Shown piece by piece: positions 9,241 to 17,346 of a stretch of DNA of 64,000 bases. The notes beneath the pieces were generated by a model. It did not search any database, was not told the DNA's origin, and was given only the letters and a program-made list of their open reading frames with translations. Position 1 is the first letter of the stretch. Every line of letters starts with the position of its first letter. The DNA lies in contig NZ_JACCBN010000001.1 of NCBI RefSeq assembly GCF_013409505.1, forward strand, positions 5,704,001 to 5,768,000. The letters run 5' to 3'. The stretch is from Actinomycetospora corticicola. Its GTDB lineage: Bacteria > Actinomycetota > Actinomycetes > Mycobacteriales > Pseudonocardiaceae. The position numbers and the translations under genes are program-made.

Positions 9241-9759
9241 ATGACCACGGCCGAACTGTCCGACGTCGAGCAGAAGAGCCTCCAGGAGATCCCGCACCCC
9301 TCGCTGCCCGAGGGCTCGAGCATCTACGGCGGCACCAAGGTCTTCCCCGACCTGCAGGCCGAGAACGGCGAGACCTACTTCACCCTCGTGCACGGCATCG
9401 CGCACGAGTCCTCGGTCAGCTTCGTCGCGGTCCTCCAGGCCACCCGTGCGCTGCGCAAGGGCTTCGAGACGGCCATCTACTTCTACGGCCCCGGCTCGCT
9501 GAACTGCCTCGCCACCCGCGGCTTCCCGACGACGGGCAGCTCGGCCTTCCCCGGTGAGCACAACATCAACGACCAGCTGAAGACGTTCATCAGCGAGGGC
9601 GGCAAGGCGTACTGCTGCCGCTTCGGGCTGTCGCTGCACGGCGCCCGCGAGGAGGACCTCATCGAGGGCGTCATCCCGACGCACCCGCTCGACGTCCAGG
9701 ACGCGCTCATCTACTACGCACGCAAGGGCGCGATCATCAACTCGACCTACCAGCTCTAG
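9241..9759 (+). CDS. MSMEG_0572/Sll0783-family nitrogen starvation response protein
   Basis: DsrE-like small protein of 172 aa that opens the Nit1C operon. The homologue in Synechocystis (Sll0783) gave the family its nitrogen-starvation name; the biochemical role is unresolved. Conserved stretches are YGGTKVFPDLQAENGE, HESSVSFVAVLQATRALRKG and FYGPGSLNCLATRGFPTTG, with Cys in SLNC and AYCC. Start ATG 9241 is fixed by AAGGAG at 9229-9234, 6 bases upstream. It is followed after 11 bases by a strong perfect hairpin (9771-9814) that separates it from the radical SAM gene. Confidence 0.9.
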   Translation: MTTAELSDVEQKSLQEIPHPSLPEGSSIYGGTKVFPDLQAENGETYFTLVHGIAHESSVSFVAVLQATRALRKGFETAIYFYGPGSLNCLATRGFPTTGSSAFPGEHNINDQLKTFISEGGKAYCCRFGLSLHGAREEDLIEGVIPTHPLDVQDALIYYARKGAIINSTYQL

Positions 9760-9770
9760 GTGGCTCCGCC

Positions 9771-9814
9771 CTGTGAGTACTAATCCGTGCTCCGGCACGG
9801 ATTAGTACTCACAG
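9771..9814. repeat. Perfect 20-bp stem hairpin inside the Nit1C operon
   Basis: The left arm 9771-9790 (begins CTGTGAGTACTAATCC) is the exact reverse complement of 9795-9814, with a 4-base loop; one more pair extends the stem. There is no T-tract after it. It sits between the first and second genes of the operon, 16 bases before the AGGAGG of the radical SAM gene. It could attenuate or terminate transcription, or protect the upstream mRNA end and thereby raise the level of the first protein. Confidence 0.85.
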
Positions 9815-9844
9815 GCGCTCCGCGCACACAAGGAGGTCCCCGCG

Positions 9845-10954
9845 TTGTCCGCTCCCGCCGAATCCCGTTCCGGGCTCGACGTCCGTTCCGAGGTGGCAGT
9901 CCGCGGCGTCGCGGTCGATCTCGGGTCCACGATTCCCCTGCGCCGCCCCGGCGGCGCCGGCCCCTCCGACGACGGGCACCTGCTCGTCGACGGCCTGAAG
10001 ACCACCCTGCCGATCAACCCGTCGAGCCCCTTCCGGCTCCGGGACGGCCGGCTCGTGCGCACCGGTCCCGACGGCGGGATCACCGACCTCGGCGTGGCCG
10101 TCGACACCGTCGCCCGGCCCGCCTTCTACGACCTCACCACCGCCGACGGCGTCCGCTACGAGCAGCTCGCCCGCCTGCACGGCAACGACGTGCTCGCGAC
10201 GACGGTGGTGCAGACCTGCGTCCGCTACGGCGAGGCCGACCGGTGCCGCTTCTGCGCCATCGAGCAGTCGCTCGCCGGTGGCGCGACGACCGCCGTGAAG
10301 ACGCCCGCCCAGCTCGCCGAGGTCGCCGAGGCCGCGGTCCGGCTCGACGGCGTCCGCCAGCTCGTCATGACGACGGGGACGAGCAACGGCCGCGACCGCG
10401 GCGCCCGCCACCTCGCCCGCTGCACGGCCGCGGTCCGGGCGGCGGTCCCGACGCTGCCGATCCAGGTGCAGTGCGAACCTCCGGCACCGGACGACCTCGC
10501 CGCCCTGCAGGCGCTCAAGGACGCCGGCGCCGACGCGATCGGCATCCACGTCGAGTCCCTCGACGACGCCGTGCGTCGCCGATGGATGCCGGGCAAGGCG
10601 ACCGTCCCGCTGTCGCAGTACTGGGCGGCGTGGGAGGAGAGCGTCCGGCTCTTCGGTCGCAACGCCGTCTCCACCTACCTGATCGTCGGCCTCGGTGAGG
10701 ACCCCGACGAGCTGGTCGCGGGGGCGGAGCGGCTGATCGACGCCGGCGTCTACCCCTTCGTCGTCCCCTACCGCCCGATCCCCGGCACCCTCGCCTTCGC
10801 CGACGGCGACCCGGCACCCGAACCCGCCCTCCTCGCCGACGTCACCGCCCGGGTGGCAGCGGCCCTGCGGGCGGCCGGGATGCGCGGCGCCGACCAGGCG
10901 GCCGGGTGCGCGGCCTGCGGCGCCTGCTCCGCGCTCTCCGCGGCGGGAGGCTGA
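9845..10954 (+). CDS. MSMEG_0568-family radical SAM protein (Nit1C cluster)
   Basis: Radical SAM enzyme, 369 aa, with a biotin-synthase-like TIM-barrel layout. The cluster-binding cysteines are C125, C134 and C137 (CX8CX2C, in TCVRYGEADRCRFCAIEQ), and the SAM-binding region follows (VMTTGTSNG). A further cysteine triplet C355/C358/C361 (CAACGAC) close to the C-terminus could bind an auxiliary cluster. The start is TTG 9845, supported by AGGAGG at 9831-9836 with 8-base spacing; there is no better in-frame start. The reaction is unknown. Its constant association with the nitrilase suggests it acts in the same pathway. Confidence 0.88.
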   Translation: MSAPAESRSGLDVRSEVAVRGVAVDLGSTIPLRRPGGAGPSDDGHLLVDGLKTTLPINPSSPFRLRDGRLVRTGPDGGITDLGVAVDTVARPAFYDLTTADGVRYEQLARLHGNDVLATTVVQTCVRYGEADRCRFCAIEQSLAGGATTAVKTPAQLAEVAEAAVRLDGVRQLVMTTGTSNGRDRGARHLARCTAAVRAAVPTLPIQVQCEPPAPDDLAALQALKDAGADAIGIHVESLDDAVRRRWMPGKATVPLSQYWAAWEESVRLFGRNAVSTYLIVGLGEDPDELVAGAERLIDAGVYPFVVPYRPIPGTLAFADGDPAPEPALLADVTARVAAALRAAGMRGADQAAGCAACGACSALSAAGG

Positions 10955-10956
10955 CC

Positions 10957-12474
10957 ATGGCTCCGCCCTTCGACGACGTGGCGGTCCTGCCGCCCGGTGA
11001 CAGCGCTGACGCCCTGCTGGCACGCAGTGCCCAGGCACGGACCCTCGTGCTCGCCGAGGAGATCCTCGGCGGGCTGGTGCACAAGCCCCGCGGGGTCACC
11101 GTCTCCGAGGCCCCGGCCGCGGACGCGACCCACCCCGACGTCATCGCCCACCGCGCCCTGCGCCGGGCCGTGTTCGTCGACGAGCAGCGGGTCTTCGCCC
11201 ACGACGACCTCGACGACGTCGACTCCGACCCCCGCGCGATCGTCCTCGTCGCCCGCGACGCCGACGGCACCGTCCTCGGTGGCGTGCGGCTCGGGCCCGC
11301 CCGGCCGGGCGAGCCCGATCTCGGCTGGTGGACCGGCAGTCGGCTCGCCGTCGAGGCGGGCGGGCGCCGCCGGACCGGCGTCCGCGTGGGCGCCACCCTG
11401 ATCCGCGCCGCCGTCGCCCGCGCCGAGTCGGCCGGCGTGCTGCGGTTTGAGGCCGACGTGCAGGCCCCGAACGCGCGGCTGTTCGAGCGGCTCGGGTGGG
11501 AGACCGTCGCCCCGTCGCGGACCGTCGGCGGCATCGACCACGTGCGGATGCGGCGACCGATGGACCGCATCGCGCGCCTGGTCGACGCCACGAAGGCGCC
11601 GCTCGGTGATCTCGTGGCGGGCATGGCACCCCCGGGCTTCGTCGGCGACGACGGCGCCCCGGTCCCCGGCACGGACGTCGTCGCGGCCTGCGACGCGATC
11701 CTGCCCGCGCTGGTCGAACGCGACCCGGAGTGGGCCGGCTGGTGCTCGGTGCTGGTCAACCTGAACGACCTCGCCGCGATGGGCGCCCGGCCCGTCGGCC
11801 TGCTCGACGCCGTCGGCGGGGCGGACGCCGAGGCCGTCGGGCGGGTGCTGCGCGGGCTGCGCGCCGCCGCCGCGGCCTACGGGGTGCCGGTCCTCGGTGG
11901 GCACACCACCGTCGACGTCCCGGCCTCGCTCGCGGTCACCGCCCTCGGCACCACGGCCCGACCCGTCCCCGCGGGGGGCGGACGGGTCGGGCACGCGGTG
12001 CGCCTCACCGCGGACCTCGACGGCGCCTGGCGTCCCGGGTACACCGGCCGTCAGTTCGACACGACCTCCCGACGCCGCCCGGAGGACCTGCGCGCGATGG
12101 TCGCCGCGATCGGCCCGGACGCGGCGTACCGCCCGGCCGCGGCCAAGGACGTGAGCATGGCGGGCCTCGTCGGCACCCTCGGCATGCTCGCCGAGGCGAG
12201 CGGGACCGGCGCCGTGCTCGACGTTGCGGCGGTCCCGCGCCCGGACGGCGTCGGCGTCGCCGACTGGTTCACCTGCTTCCCGGGCTTCGCCCTGCTCAGC
12301 ACCGACGAGCCCGGGGCGCCGCTCCCGGCCGCCGGACCCGCCGTCGGGACCGAGTGCGGGGAGCTCGTCGCGGGCCGCGGCGTCGCGCTGCGCTGGCCCG
12401 ACGGAGAGACGACGACCGCCGTCGCCGGACCCGTGACCGGCCTGGGGACAGCAACCGAGAGGACCGACCGATGA
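10957..12474 (+). CDS. Fused GNAT N-acetyltransferase (MSMEG_0567/Sll0786) and AIR-synthase-like (Sll0787) protein
   Basis: 505-aa two-domain protein. Residues about 45-195 form a GNAT domain (HRALRRAVFVDEQRVF, VLGGVRLGP, ARLFERLGWETV). Residues about 200-505 resemble the AIR synthase-related/PurM-like family (LVNLNDLAAMGARPVGLLD, VPVLGGHTTVD, AAAKDVSMAGLVGTLGMLAE, DWFTCFPGFALLST), which binds nucleotides. In cyanobacteria the two halves are separate genes (Sll0786, Sll0787). ATG 10957 follows GGGAGG and starts 2 bases after the upstream stop; a start at 10906 would overlap the radical SAM gene by 49 bases. The stop overlaps the nitrilase start (ATGA). Acceptor substrate unknown. Confidence 0.87.
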   Translation: MAPPFDDVAVLPPGDSADALLARSAQARTLVLAEEILGGLVHKPRGVTVSEAPAADATHPDVIAHRALRRAVFVDEQRVFAHDDLDDVDSDPRAIVLVARDADGTVLGGVRLGPARPGEPDLGWWTGSRLAVEAGGRRRTGVRVGATLIRAAVARAESAGVLRFEADVQAPNARLFERLGWETVAPSRTVGGIDHVRMRRPMDRIARLVDATKAPLGDLVAGMAPPGFVGDDGAPVPGTDVVAACDAILPALVERDPEWAGWCSVLVNLNDLAAMGARPVGLLDAVGGADAEAVGRVLRGLRAAAAAYGVPVLGGHTTVDVPASLAVTALGTTARPVPAGGGRVGHAVRLTADLDGAWRPGYTGRQFDTTSRRRPEDLRAMVAAIGPDAAYRPAAAKDVSMAGLVGTLGMLAEASGTGAVLDVAAVPRPDGVGVADWFTCFPGFALLSTDEPGAPLPAAGPAVGTECGELVAGRGVALRWPDGETTTAVAGPVTGLGTATERTDR

Positions 12475-13313
12475 CCATCACCTTCGCCGCCGCCGCCGAG
12501 GGCTTCGTGCGCGACCTGGACGAGGACTTCCGGCGGATCGAGAAGCTCGTCGCCCGGGCCCGGGAGGCCGGCGCGGGGCTGCTGGCGCTGCCCGAGGCCG
12601 CGCTCGGGGGCTACCTGTCGTCCCTGCACGGCGATCACGACGACGAGCCGCCGCAGCTCGACGGCGACGGCCCGGAGATCGGGCGGCTGATCGACCTCGC
12701 CGGGGACATGGTCATCACCGCGGGCTACTGCGAGCGCGGCGACACCGCCTCGGGGGGACGGCCCTACAACAGCTGCGTCGCGGTGACCGGTGACGGCGTG
12801 CTCGGGCGGCACCGCAAGGTCCACCAGCCGCTCAACGAGAACAACTCCTACGCCGCGGGCGACCGGTTCGCCGCCTTCGACTCCCCGGTCGGGCGGATGG
12901 GCATGATGATCTGTTACGACAAGGCGTTCCCGGAGGCCGCGCGGGCGCTCGCCGTCGACGGGGCGCGGGTCGTGGTCTGCATGTCGGCCTGGCCGGCCTC
13001 CCGGACGAACCGGGCCCCGGTGCTCGCCGACGACCGCTGGACCCGTCGCTTCGACCTGTTCGACCGCGCCCGCGCGCTGGAGAACCAGATCGTCTGGGTC
13101 TCGGCCAACCAGGCCGGCGAGTACGGATCCATGCAGCTGGTGGCCAGCGCGAAGATCGTCGATCCGGGCGGGGAGGTGCTCGCCACCACCGGCACCGAGG
13201 CAGGCCTCGCCGTCGCCTCCATCGACGTCGACGAGTCGGTCGACGCCGCCCGCCGGTTCATGGGCCACCTGCGTGACCGGCGGCAGGCGAGCTACGTACC
13301 GGTCCCGGCCTAG
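12471..13313 (+). CDS. Nit6803-like nitrilase (carbon-nitrogen hydrolase), intact catalytic set
   Basis: Nitrilase-superfamily enzyme, 280 aa, of the Nit1C type. The catalytic triad is visible: E42 in LPEAALGGY, K116 in GRHRKVHQP and C148 in MMICYDKAFPE; the auxiliary Glu is E123 in LNENNS. The family converts nitriles to acids plus ammonia, releasing usable nitrogen; Nit1C clusters have been linked to growth on cyanide in Pseudomonas. ATG 12471 overlaps the previous stop. The next gene is a divergent paralogue that has lost these residues. Confidence 0.92.
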   Translation: MTITFAAAAEGFVRDLDEDFRRIEKLVARAREAGAGLLALPEAALGGYLSSLHGDHDDEPPQLDGDGPEIGRLIDLAGDMVITAGYCERGDTASGGRPYNSCVAVTGDGVLGRHRKVHQPLNENNSYAAGDRFAAFDSPVGRMGMMICYDKAFPEAARALAVDGARVVVCMSAWPASRTNRAPVLADDRWTRRFDLFDRARALENQIVWVSANQAGEYGSMQLVASAKIVDPGGEVLATTGTEAGLAVASIDVDESVDAARRFMGHLRDRRQASYVPVPA

Positions 13314-13323
13314 TGCCGTGGGC

Positions 13324-14163
13324 ATGACCCGCCCGCCCCTCCGCATCGCGGCCGCGGCGGCCCACTTCACCCGCGACCTCGCCTTCGACCTCGACCGGAT
13401 CGGCGTCATCGTCGCCCACGCCCGCGACGCCGGGGTGGACGTGCTCGCCCTGCCCGACGGGGCCCTGGGCGGCTACGTCACCGACCTCCGTCCGGACGAT
13501 CTCGACGAGGTGGACCTCCCGCCGGCGCTGGAGCCCAACGGCGAGGCGGTGCGGTCGGTGATCGACCTCGCGGCCGACATGGTGGTGTGCCTCGGGTACT
13601 GCGAGCGCGGGCCGGGCGGCGAGCTCTACAACGCCGCGGTGGCGCTCTGCGGCGACGGCATCCTCGGGCGGCACCGCAAGGTGCACCAACCGGTCGGGGT
13701 GGCGAAGCTGTTCACGCCGGGCTGCGGGTTCACCGCCTTCGACACCCCGGTCGGCCGGATGGGGATGCTCATCGACCACGACAAGACGTTCCCCGAGTCG
13801 GCCCGGGCGCTCGCGCTCGACGGCGCGACCACGATCGCCTGCCTCTCCGCGTGGCCGACCTCGCTGACCAACCGTGCACCGCGTATGGCCCAGGACCGCC
13901 AGGCACGGCTGTTCGACCTCTACGACCAGTCCCGGGCCGCCGAGAACCAGGTGCTGTGGCTCTCGGCCAACCAGAGCGGCCGGTCGGGGAACCTGCACTT
14001 CCTCGGGCGCGCGAAGGTGGTCGGGCCCGGCGGGGAGATCCTGGCGCGCACGTGGTCGAAGGGCGGTCTCGCGGTCGCCGAGGTCGACCCGGACGCGATG
14101 GTCGACGCCGCACGCTCGGTGCTGCACCACCTCGACGAGCGACGGCCCTCGGCGTACTCGTGA
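13324..14163 (+). CDS. Degenerate nitrilase paralogue, predicted catalytically inactive
   Basis: 279-aa protein clearly homologous to the nitrilase immediately upstream along its whole length (shared GRHRKVHQP, FDxPVGRMGM, FPExARALAxDGA). The catalytic Cys is Asp (D151, in MLIDHDKTFPE), the general-base Glu is Asp (D45, in LPDGALGGY) and the auxiliary Glu is Val126; only Lys119 remains. The reading frame is full length, without stops and with ordinary codon use, so it is maintained rather than decaying. A regulatory or scaffolding partner of the active nitrilase, perhaps in mixed helical oligomers, is the simplest inference. ATG 13324 is preferred; GTG 13318 is an in-frame alternative. Confidence 0.88.
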   Translation: MTRPPLRIAAAAAHFTRDLAFDLDRIGVIVAHARDAGVDVLALPDGALGGYVTDLRPDDLDEVDLPPALEPNGEAVRSVIDLAADMVVCLGYCERGPGGELYNAAVALCGDGILGRHRKVHQPVGVAKLFTPGCGFTAFDTPVGRMGMLIDHDKTFPESARALALDGATTIACLSAWPTSLTNRAPRMAQDRQARLFDLYDQSRAAENQVLWLSANQSGRSGNLHFLGRAKVVGPGGEILARTWSKGGLAVAEVDPDAMVDAARSVLHHLDERRPSAYS

Positions 14164-15263
14164 GGGTCCGGCTCTCCACCTACTCCACGAAGCCACGCGG
14201 CGGGGTCGTGCACACGCTCGCCCTCGCCGAGGCGCTCGCCCGCGCCGGGCACGACGTCGAGGTGTGGGCGCTCGCCCGTGGCGGCGACACGGCGTTCTTC
14301 CGCCCCGTCGACGTGCCGATCCGGCTGGTCGAGGTCCCCGAGCTCGAGGGCGAGACGGTCGGCGACCGCATCCTGCGCTCGATCGCGCTGCTCTCCGCGG
14401 CGCTCGCCGATGCGCGCCCGGTCGACGTGCGCCACGCCCAGGACTGCCTCACCGCGAACGCCGAGGGCGCCGCGCACGGCTACGCCGGCCTCGTCCGCAC
14501 CGTCCACCACCTCGACACCTTCACCACGCCGTCGCTCGCCGCCTGCCACGAGCGCGCCCTCGTCGAACCCGCGCAGCTGCTGTGCGTCTCGGACGCCGTC
14601 GCGACGGAGGTGGCGGCGGGCTGGGGCCGGAGCGCACCCGTCGTCGGGAACGGGGTCGACGCCCTCCGCTTCGCAGCGGCCGAGGCCGCCGGCGCGGGGG
14701 AGCCGTGGCGGGCGCGGTTCGGGCGCTACGTCCTCGCGGTCGGGGGCATCGAGCCGCGCAAGGGCACGCGCGACCTGGTCCGGGCGATGGCCCTGGTCGA
14801 CGCGCCGCTGGTGGTCGCGGGCGGCGACACGCTCTTCGACTACCGCGGCTACCGCGACGAGGTGTTCGCGCTCGCGGCCTCGCTGGGGGTGGAGCCGCAG
14901 GTGCTCGGGCCCGTTCCCGACGACGAGCTCCCCGGGCTCGTGGCGGGTGCGTCCGCCTTCGCGTTCCCCTCGGTGCAGGAGGGCTTCGGGCTCGCCGCGA
15001 TGGAGGCGCTGGCCGCGGGCGTGCCCGTGGTCGCACGGGACCTGCCGGTACTGCGCGAGGTGTTCGCCGGGGCGGTGCGGTTCGCACCCGACGGGCCGTC
15101 GTTCGCCGACGACTACGCCGCCGAGCTGGCCGCGGTGCTCGCGGGCGACGACCGGGGCGGCCCCGCCCGCAGGTCGGTCGGCCGGGCCCTCGCGGCCGCG
15201 CACACGTGGGACACCGTCGCCGCGCGGCACCTGGCGGTGTACGGGTCGTCCCCCTCCCCGTGA
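14160..15263 (+). CDS. MSMEG_0565-family glycosyltransferase (Nit1C cluster)
   Basis: GT4-like (GT-B fold) glycosyltransferase, 367 aa. The N-terminal donor/acceptor domain shows GGVVHTLALAEALARAGHDVEVW. The C-terminal half has AVGGIEPRKGTRDLVRAMA and the nucleotide-sugar signature FPSVQEGFGLAAMEALAAGVPVVA with the E-x7-E motif. GTG 14160 overlaps the upstream stop (GTGA), so it is coupled to the nitrilase pair. It is a regular member of Nit1C clusters; the glycosylated molecule is unknown. The 3' end is followed by a partial copy of the dispersed palindrome at 15261. Confidence 0.9.
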   Translation: MRVRLSTYSTKPRGGVVHTLALAEALARAGHDVEVWALARGGDTAFFRPVDVPIRLVEVPELEGETVGDRILRSIALLSAALADARPVDVRHAQDCLTANAEGAAHGYAGLVRTVHHLDTFTTPSLAACHERALVEPAQLLCVSDAVATEVAAGWGRSAPVVGNGVDALRFAAAEAAGAGEPWRARFGRYVLAVGGIEPRKGTRDLVRAMALVDAPLVVAGGDTLFDYRGYRDEVFALAASLGVEPQVLGPVPDDELPGLVAGASAFAFPSVQEGFGLAAMEALAAGVPVVARDLPVLREVFAGAVRFAPDGPSFADDYAAELAAVLAGDDRGGPARRSVGRALAAAHTWDTVAARHLAVYGSSPSP

Positions 15264-15297
15264 CAGGAAAGCGTCGTTGCTGTCGTCCGGTGACAGG
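15261..15297. repeat. Dispersed palindrome family, half copy
   Basis: The left arm TGACAGGAAAGCGTCGTTGC... (15261-15284) matches the arms of the complete elements at 34024-34080 and 39798-39852. The right arm here is degenerate (TGACAGGATCG). It starts within the last codon/stop of the glycosyltransferase gene and lies before the DsbA-like gene. Confidence 0.7.
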
Positions 15298-15339
15298 ATC
15301 GCCGCACCGTCGACCGGGTCGCCGGCGCCCGTCGAGCAC

Positions 15340-15345
15340 TAGCGT
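15340..15345 (+). promoter_or_regulatory. Leaderless-type -10 box (TAGCGT) for the DsbA-like gene
   Basis: TAGCGT ends 6 bases before ATG 15352, so transcription would begin at or next to the start codon. No ribosome-binding site is needed, as for many actinobacterial genes. Confidence 0.55.
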
Positions 15346-15351
15346 GAGGGC

Positions 15352-16080
15352 ATGACCGCGCCCGACGTCCGGTACTGGTTCGACCCGGTGTGCCCCTACT
15401 GCTGGCTGACCAGCGGCTGGGTCCGCACCGTCGCCCGCCGTCGGGGCCTCACGGTGCAGTGGCAGTTCATCTCGCTGCGGCTGCTCAACGCGCACGTCGA
15501 CTACGACGCGCAGTTCCCGCCGGAGTACGAGGCCGGGCACACGGCGGGGCTGCGCCTGCTGCGGGTGTGCGCCGCGGTGCGCGAGGCCCACGGCAACGAG
15601 GCCCTCGGGCGGTTCTACGAGGCGCTCGGGGAGGCCGTGTTCGAGCAGGGCGAGGTCCCGGAGCACTCCAGCGAGCGGGAACGTCGCGGGTCGCACGCCT
15701 TCGTCCTCCCGGTGCTCGAGCGCGTCGGCCTGCCCGCCGAGCTCGCCGAGGTGCTCGACGACGACCGGCACGACGCCACGATCCAGGCCGAGACCGACGA
15801 GGCGCTCGAGCTCGTCGGCAAGGACGTCGGCACCCCGCTGATGCAGATCTCGCCGCCCGACGGGCTCGCGTTCTTCGGCCCGGTGATCAGCCGCCGCCCC
15901 AGCGAGGAGCAGGCGGAGGAACTCTGGGACCACGTCGTCGGGCTGGCGAGCTTCCCCGGGTTCGCCGAGCTCAAGCGCAGCCTGCGCGAGCGCCCGCAGC
16001 TGCCCGCGTTCGGGGTGGCGGCGGGCGAGGTCGGGCTCGTCGAGGACTGGCACGGGGGCAGCCGCCGACAGCATCGGTGA
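15352..16080 (+). CDS. DsbA-family thioredoxin-fold protein, mycothiol-dependent nitroreductase (Rv2466c) type
   Basis: 242-aa thioredoxin-fold protein with active site CPYC at C14-C17 in WFDPVCPYCWLTSGW. This is nearly the same context as M. tuberculosis Rv2466c, a cytosolic mycothiol-dependent reductase that reduces disulfides and nitro compounds. The all-helical insert with HAFVLPVLERVGLPAELA and the later GTPLMQISPPDGLAFFGPVIS (cis-Pro region) fit the FrnE/2-hydroxychromene-isomerase-like fold. There is no signal peptide, so it acts in the cytoplasm. The C-terminus is about 30 residues longer than Rv2466c. Confidence 0.82.
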   Translation: MTAPDVRYWFDPVCPYCWLTSGWVRTVARRRGLTVQWQFISLRLLNAHVDYDAQFPPEYEAGHTAGLRLLRVCAAVREAHGNEALGRFYEALGEAVFEQGEVPEHSSERERRGSHAFVLPVLERVGLPAELAEVLDDDRHDATIQAETDEALELVGKDVGTPLMQISPPDGLAFFGPVISRRPSEEQAEELWDHVVGLASFPGFAELKRSLRERPQLPAFGVAAGEVGLVEDWHGGSRRQHR

Positions 16081-16120
16081 CGTGACCCGCTCGTCCGCGC
16101 GGCGGTCGCGCCCGACTGCT

Positions 16121-16126
16121 TAGGGT
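16121..16126 (+). promoter_or_regulatory. Leaderless-type -10 box (TAGGGT) for the MFS gene
   Basis: TAGGGT lies 8 bases before ATG 16135. Transcription is expected to start at the initiation codon. Confidence 0.5.
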
Positions 16127-16134
16127 GGCGAACG

Positions 16135-17340
16135 ATGAGCGCCCAGGCGGAGGCCCCGCCCACCCACCTCGGTCGTCCGACCGTGCTCCTGCTGGCCGTC
16201 GTGTGCGGCGCCGCCGTGGCGAACATCTACTACGCGCAGCCGCTGCTGCCCGTCGTCGCGCAGGCGTTCGGGGTGGGGGAGGGGACGGCGGGCTACCTCG
16301 TCACCGCCTCGCAGATCGGCTACGCCCTGGCGCTCGCGTTCCTCGTCCCCGCGGGCGACATCCTGGAGCGGCGCCGGCTGGTCAGCGGCCTGCTCGCGGT
16401 CACCGGGGTGCTCCTGCTCGGCGCCGCGGCGGCCCCCTCGCTCGGGGTGCTGCTCGCGGCGGTGGCGATCTTGGCCGTGACCTCCGCCGTCGCCCAGATC
16501 GTGGTGCCGATGGCGGCCTCGCTCGCCGACGACGCGAACCGCGGCTCGGTGGTCGGCACCGTGATGAGCGGGCTGCTCGTCGGCATCCTGCTCGCGCGGA
16601 CCGTGGCCGGGCTGGTCGCCGAGATCGGCGGGTGGCGGCTCGTGTTCGTGCTCGGCGCCGTCGTGATGGTCGTCCTCGCGGGCCTCGTGCGGCTCGCCCT
16701 GCCGAAGGTCCCGGTGGCCGCGAGCGCGTCGTACCCCTCGCTGCTGGCCTCGGTCGCCTCGATCGTGCGCCACGACTCCCTGGTCCGACGGCGGATGCTG
16801 CTCGGTGGGGTCGGCTTCGGCTGCTTCACGATCCTGTGGACCGCGCTCTCGTTCCTGCTGGCCGCGCCGCCGTACTCCTACGGCTCCGGGGTGATCGGCC
16901 TGTTCGGTCTGGCCGGGCTCGCCGGAGCGCTGGCCGCGATCTGGGCGGGGCGCTTCGCCGACCGCGGGCACGGACGTCGCACCGTGACCGTCGGCCTCGT
17001 GCTCCTGCTCGTGAGCTGGGGCCTGCTTGCGCTCGGCGGCGGGTCGCTGGTCGCCCTCATCGCCGGGATCGTCGTGCTCGACCTCGCCCAGCAGCTCCTG
17101 CAGATCAGCCACCAGCACGCCATCTACTCCCGCCGCCCGAACGCCCGCAGCCGCGTGACCAGCGCGTTCCTCGTGTCGGCGTTCATCGGCGGAGGCATCG
17201 CGTCGGCCCTGACATCGGGGCTCTACGCGACGGTCGGCTGGGCCGGGGTGTGCGCGCTCGGGGCGGTCCTCGCGCTCGTCGGGCTCGGCACCTGGGTGCT
17301 GGAACTCGTGCGGCCCGCCCCGGCCGAGCCGGTCGACTGA
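16135..17340 (+). CDS. MFS transporter, 12-TM exporter type
   Basis: Major facilitator protein, 401 aa, with about 12 hydrophobic segments. The N-terminal NIYYAQPLLPVVAQAFGV motif is typical of the YnfM/AraJ-like drug or sugar efflux branch. The cytoplasmic loop 2-3 motif is GDILERRR. A second conserved patch, LLQISHQHAIYSRRPNARSRV, lies in TM10-11. It stands alone between the DsbA-like gene and a convergent alkyltransferase-like gene. Substrate unknown; efflux is more likely than import. Confidence 0.88.
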   Translation: MSAQAEAPPTHLGRPTVLLLAVVCGAAVANIYYAQPLLPVVAQAFGVGEGTAGYLVTASQIGYALALAFLVPAGDILERRRLVSGLLAVTGVLLLGAAAAPSLGVLLAAVAILAVTSAVAQIVVPMAASLADDANRGSVVGTVMSGLLVGILLARTVAGLVAEIGGWRLVFVLGAVVMVVLAGLVRLALPKVPVAASASYPSLLASVASIVRHDSLVRRRMLLGGVGFGCFTILWTALSFLLAAPPYSYGSGVIGLFGLAGLAGALAAIWAGRFADRGHGRRTVTVGLVLLLVSWGLLALGGGSLVALIAGIVVLDLAQQLLQISHQHAIYSRRPNARSRVTSAFLVSAFIGGGIASALTSGLYATVGWAGVCALGAVLALVGLGTWVLELVRPAPAEPVD

Positions 17341-17346
17341 CCGGCC

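Noticed and set aside
13324-14163. The second nitrilase considered as an assembly duplication of the first
   Set aside because: The two copies differ throughout at protein and DNA level and both have intact frames, so they are real paralogues.
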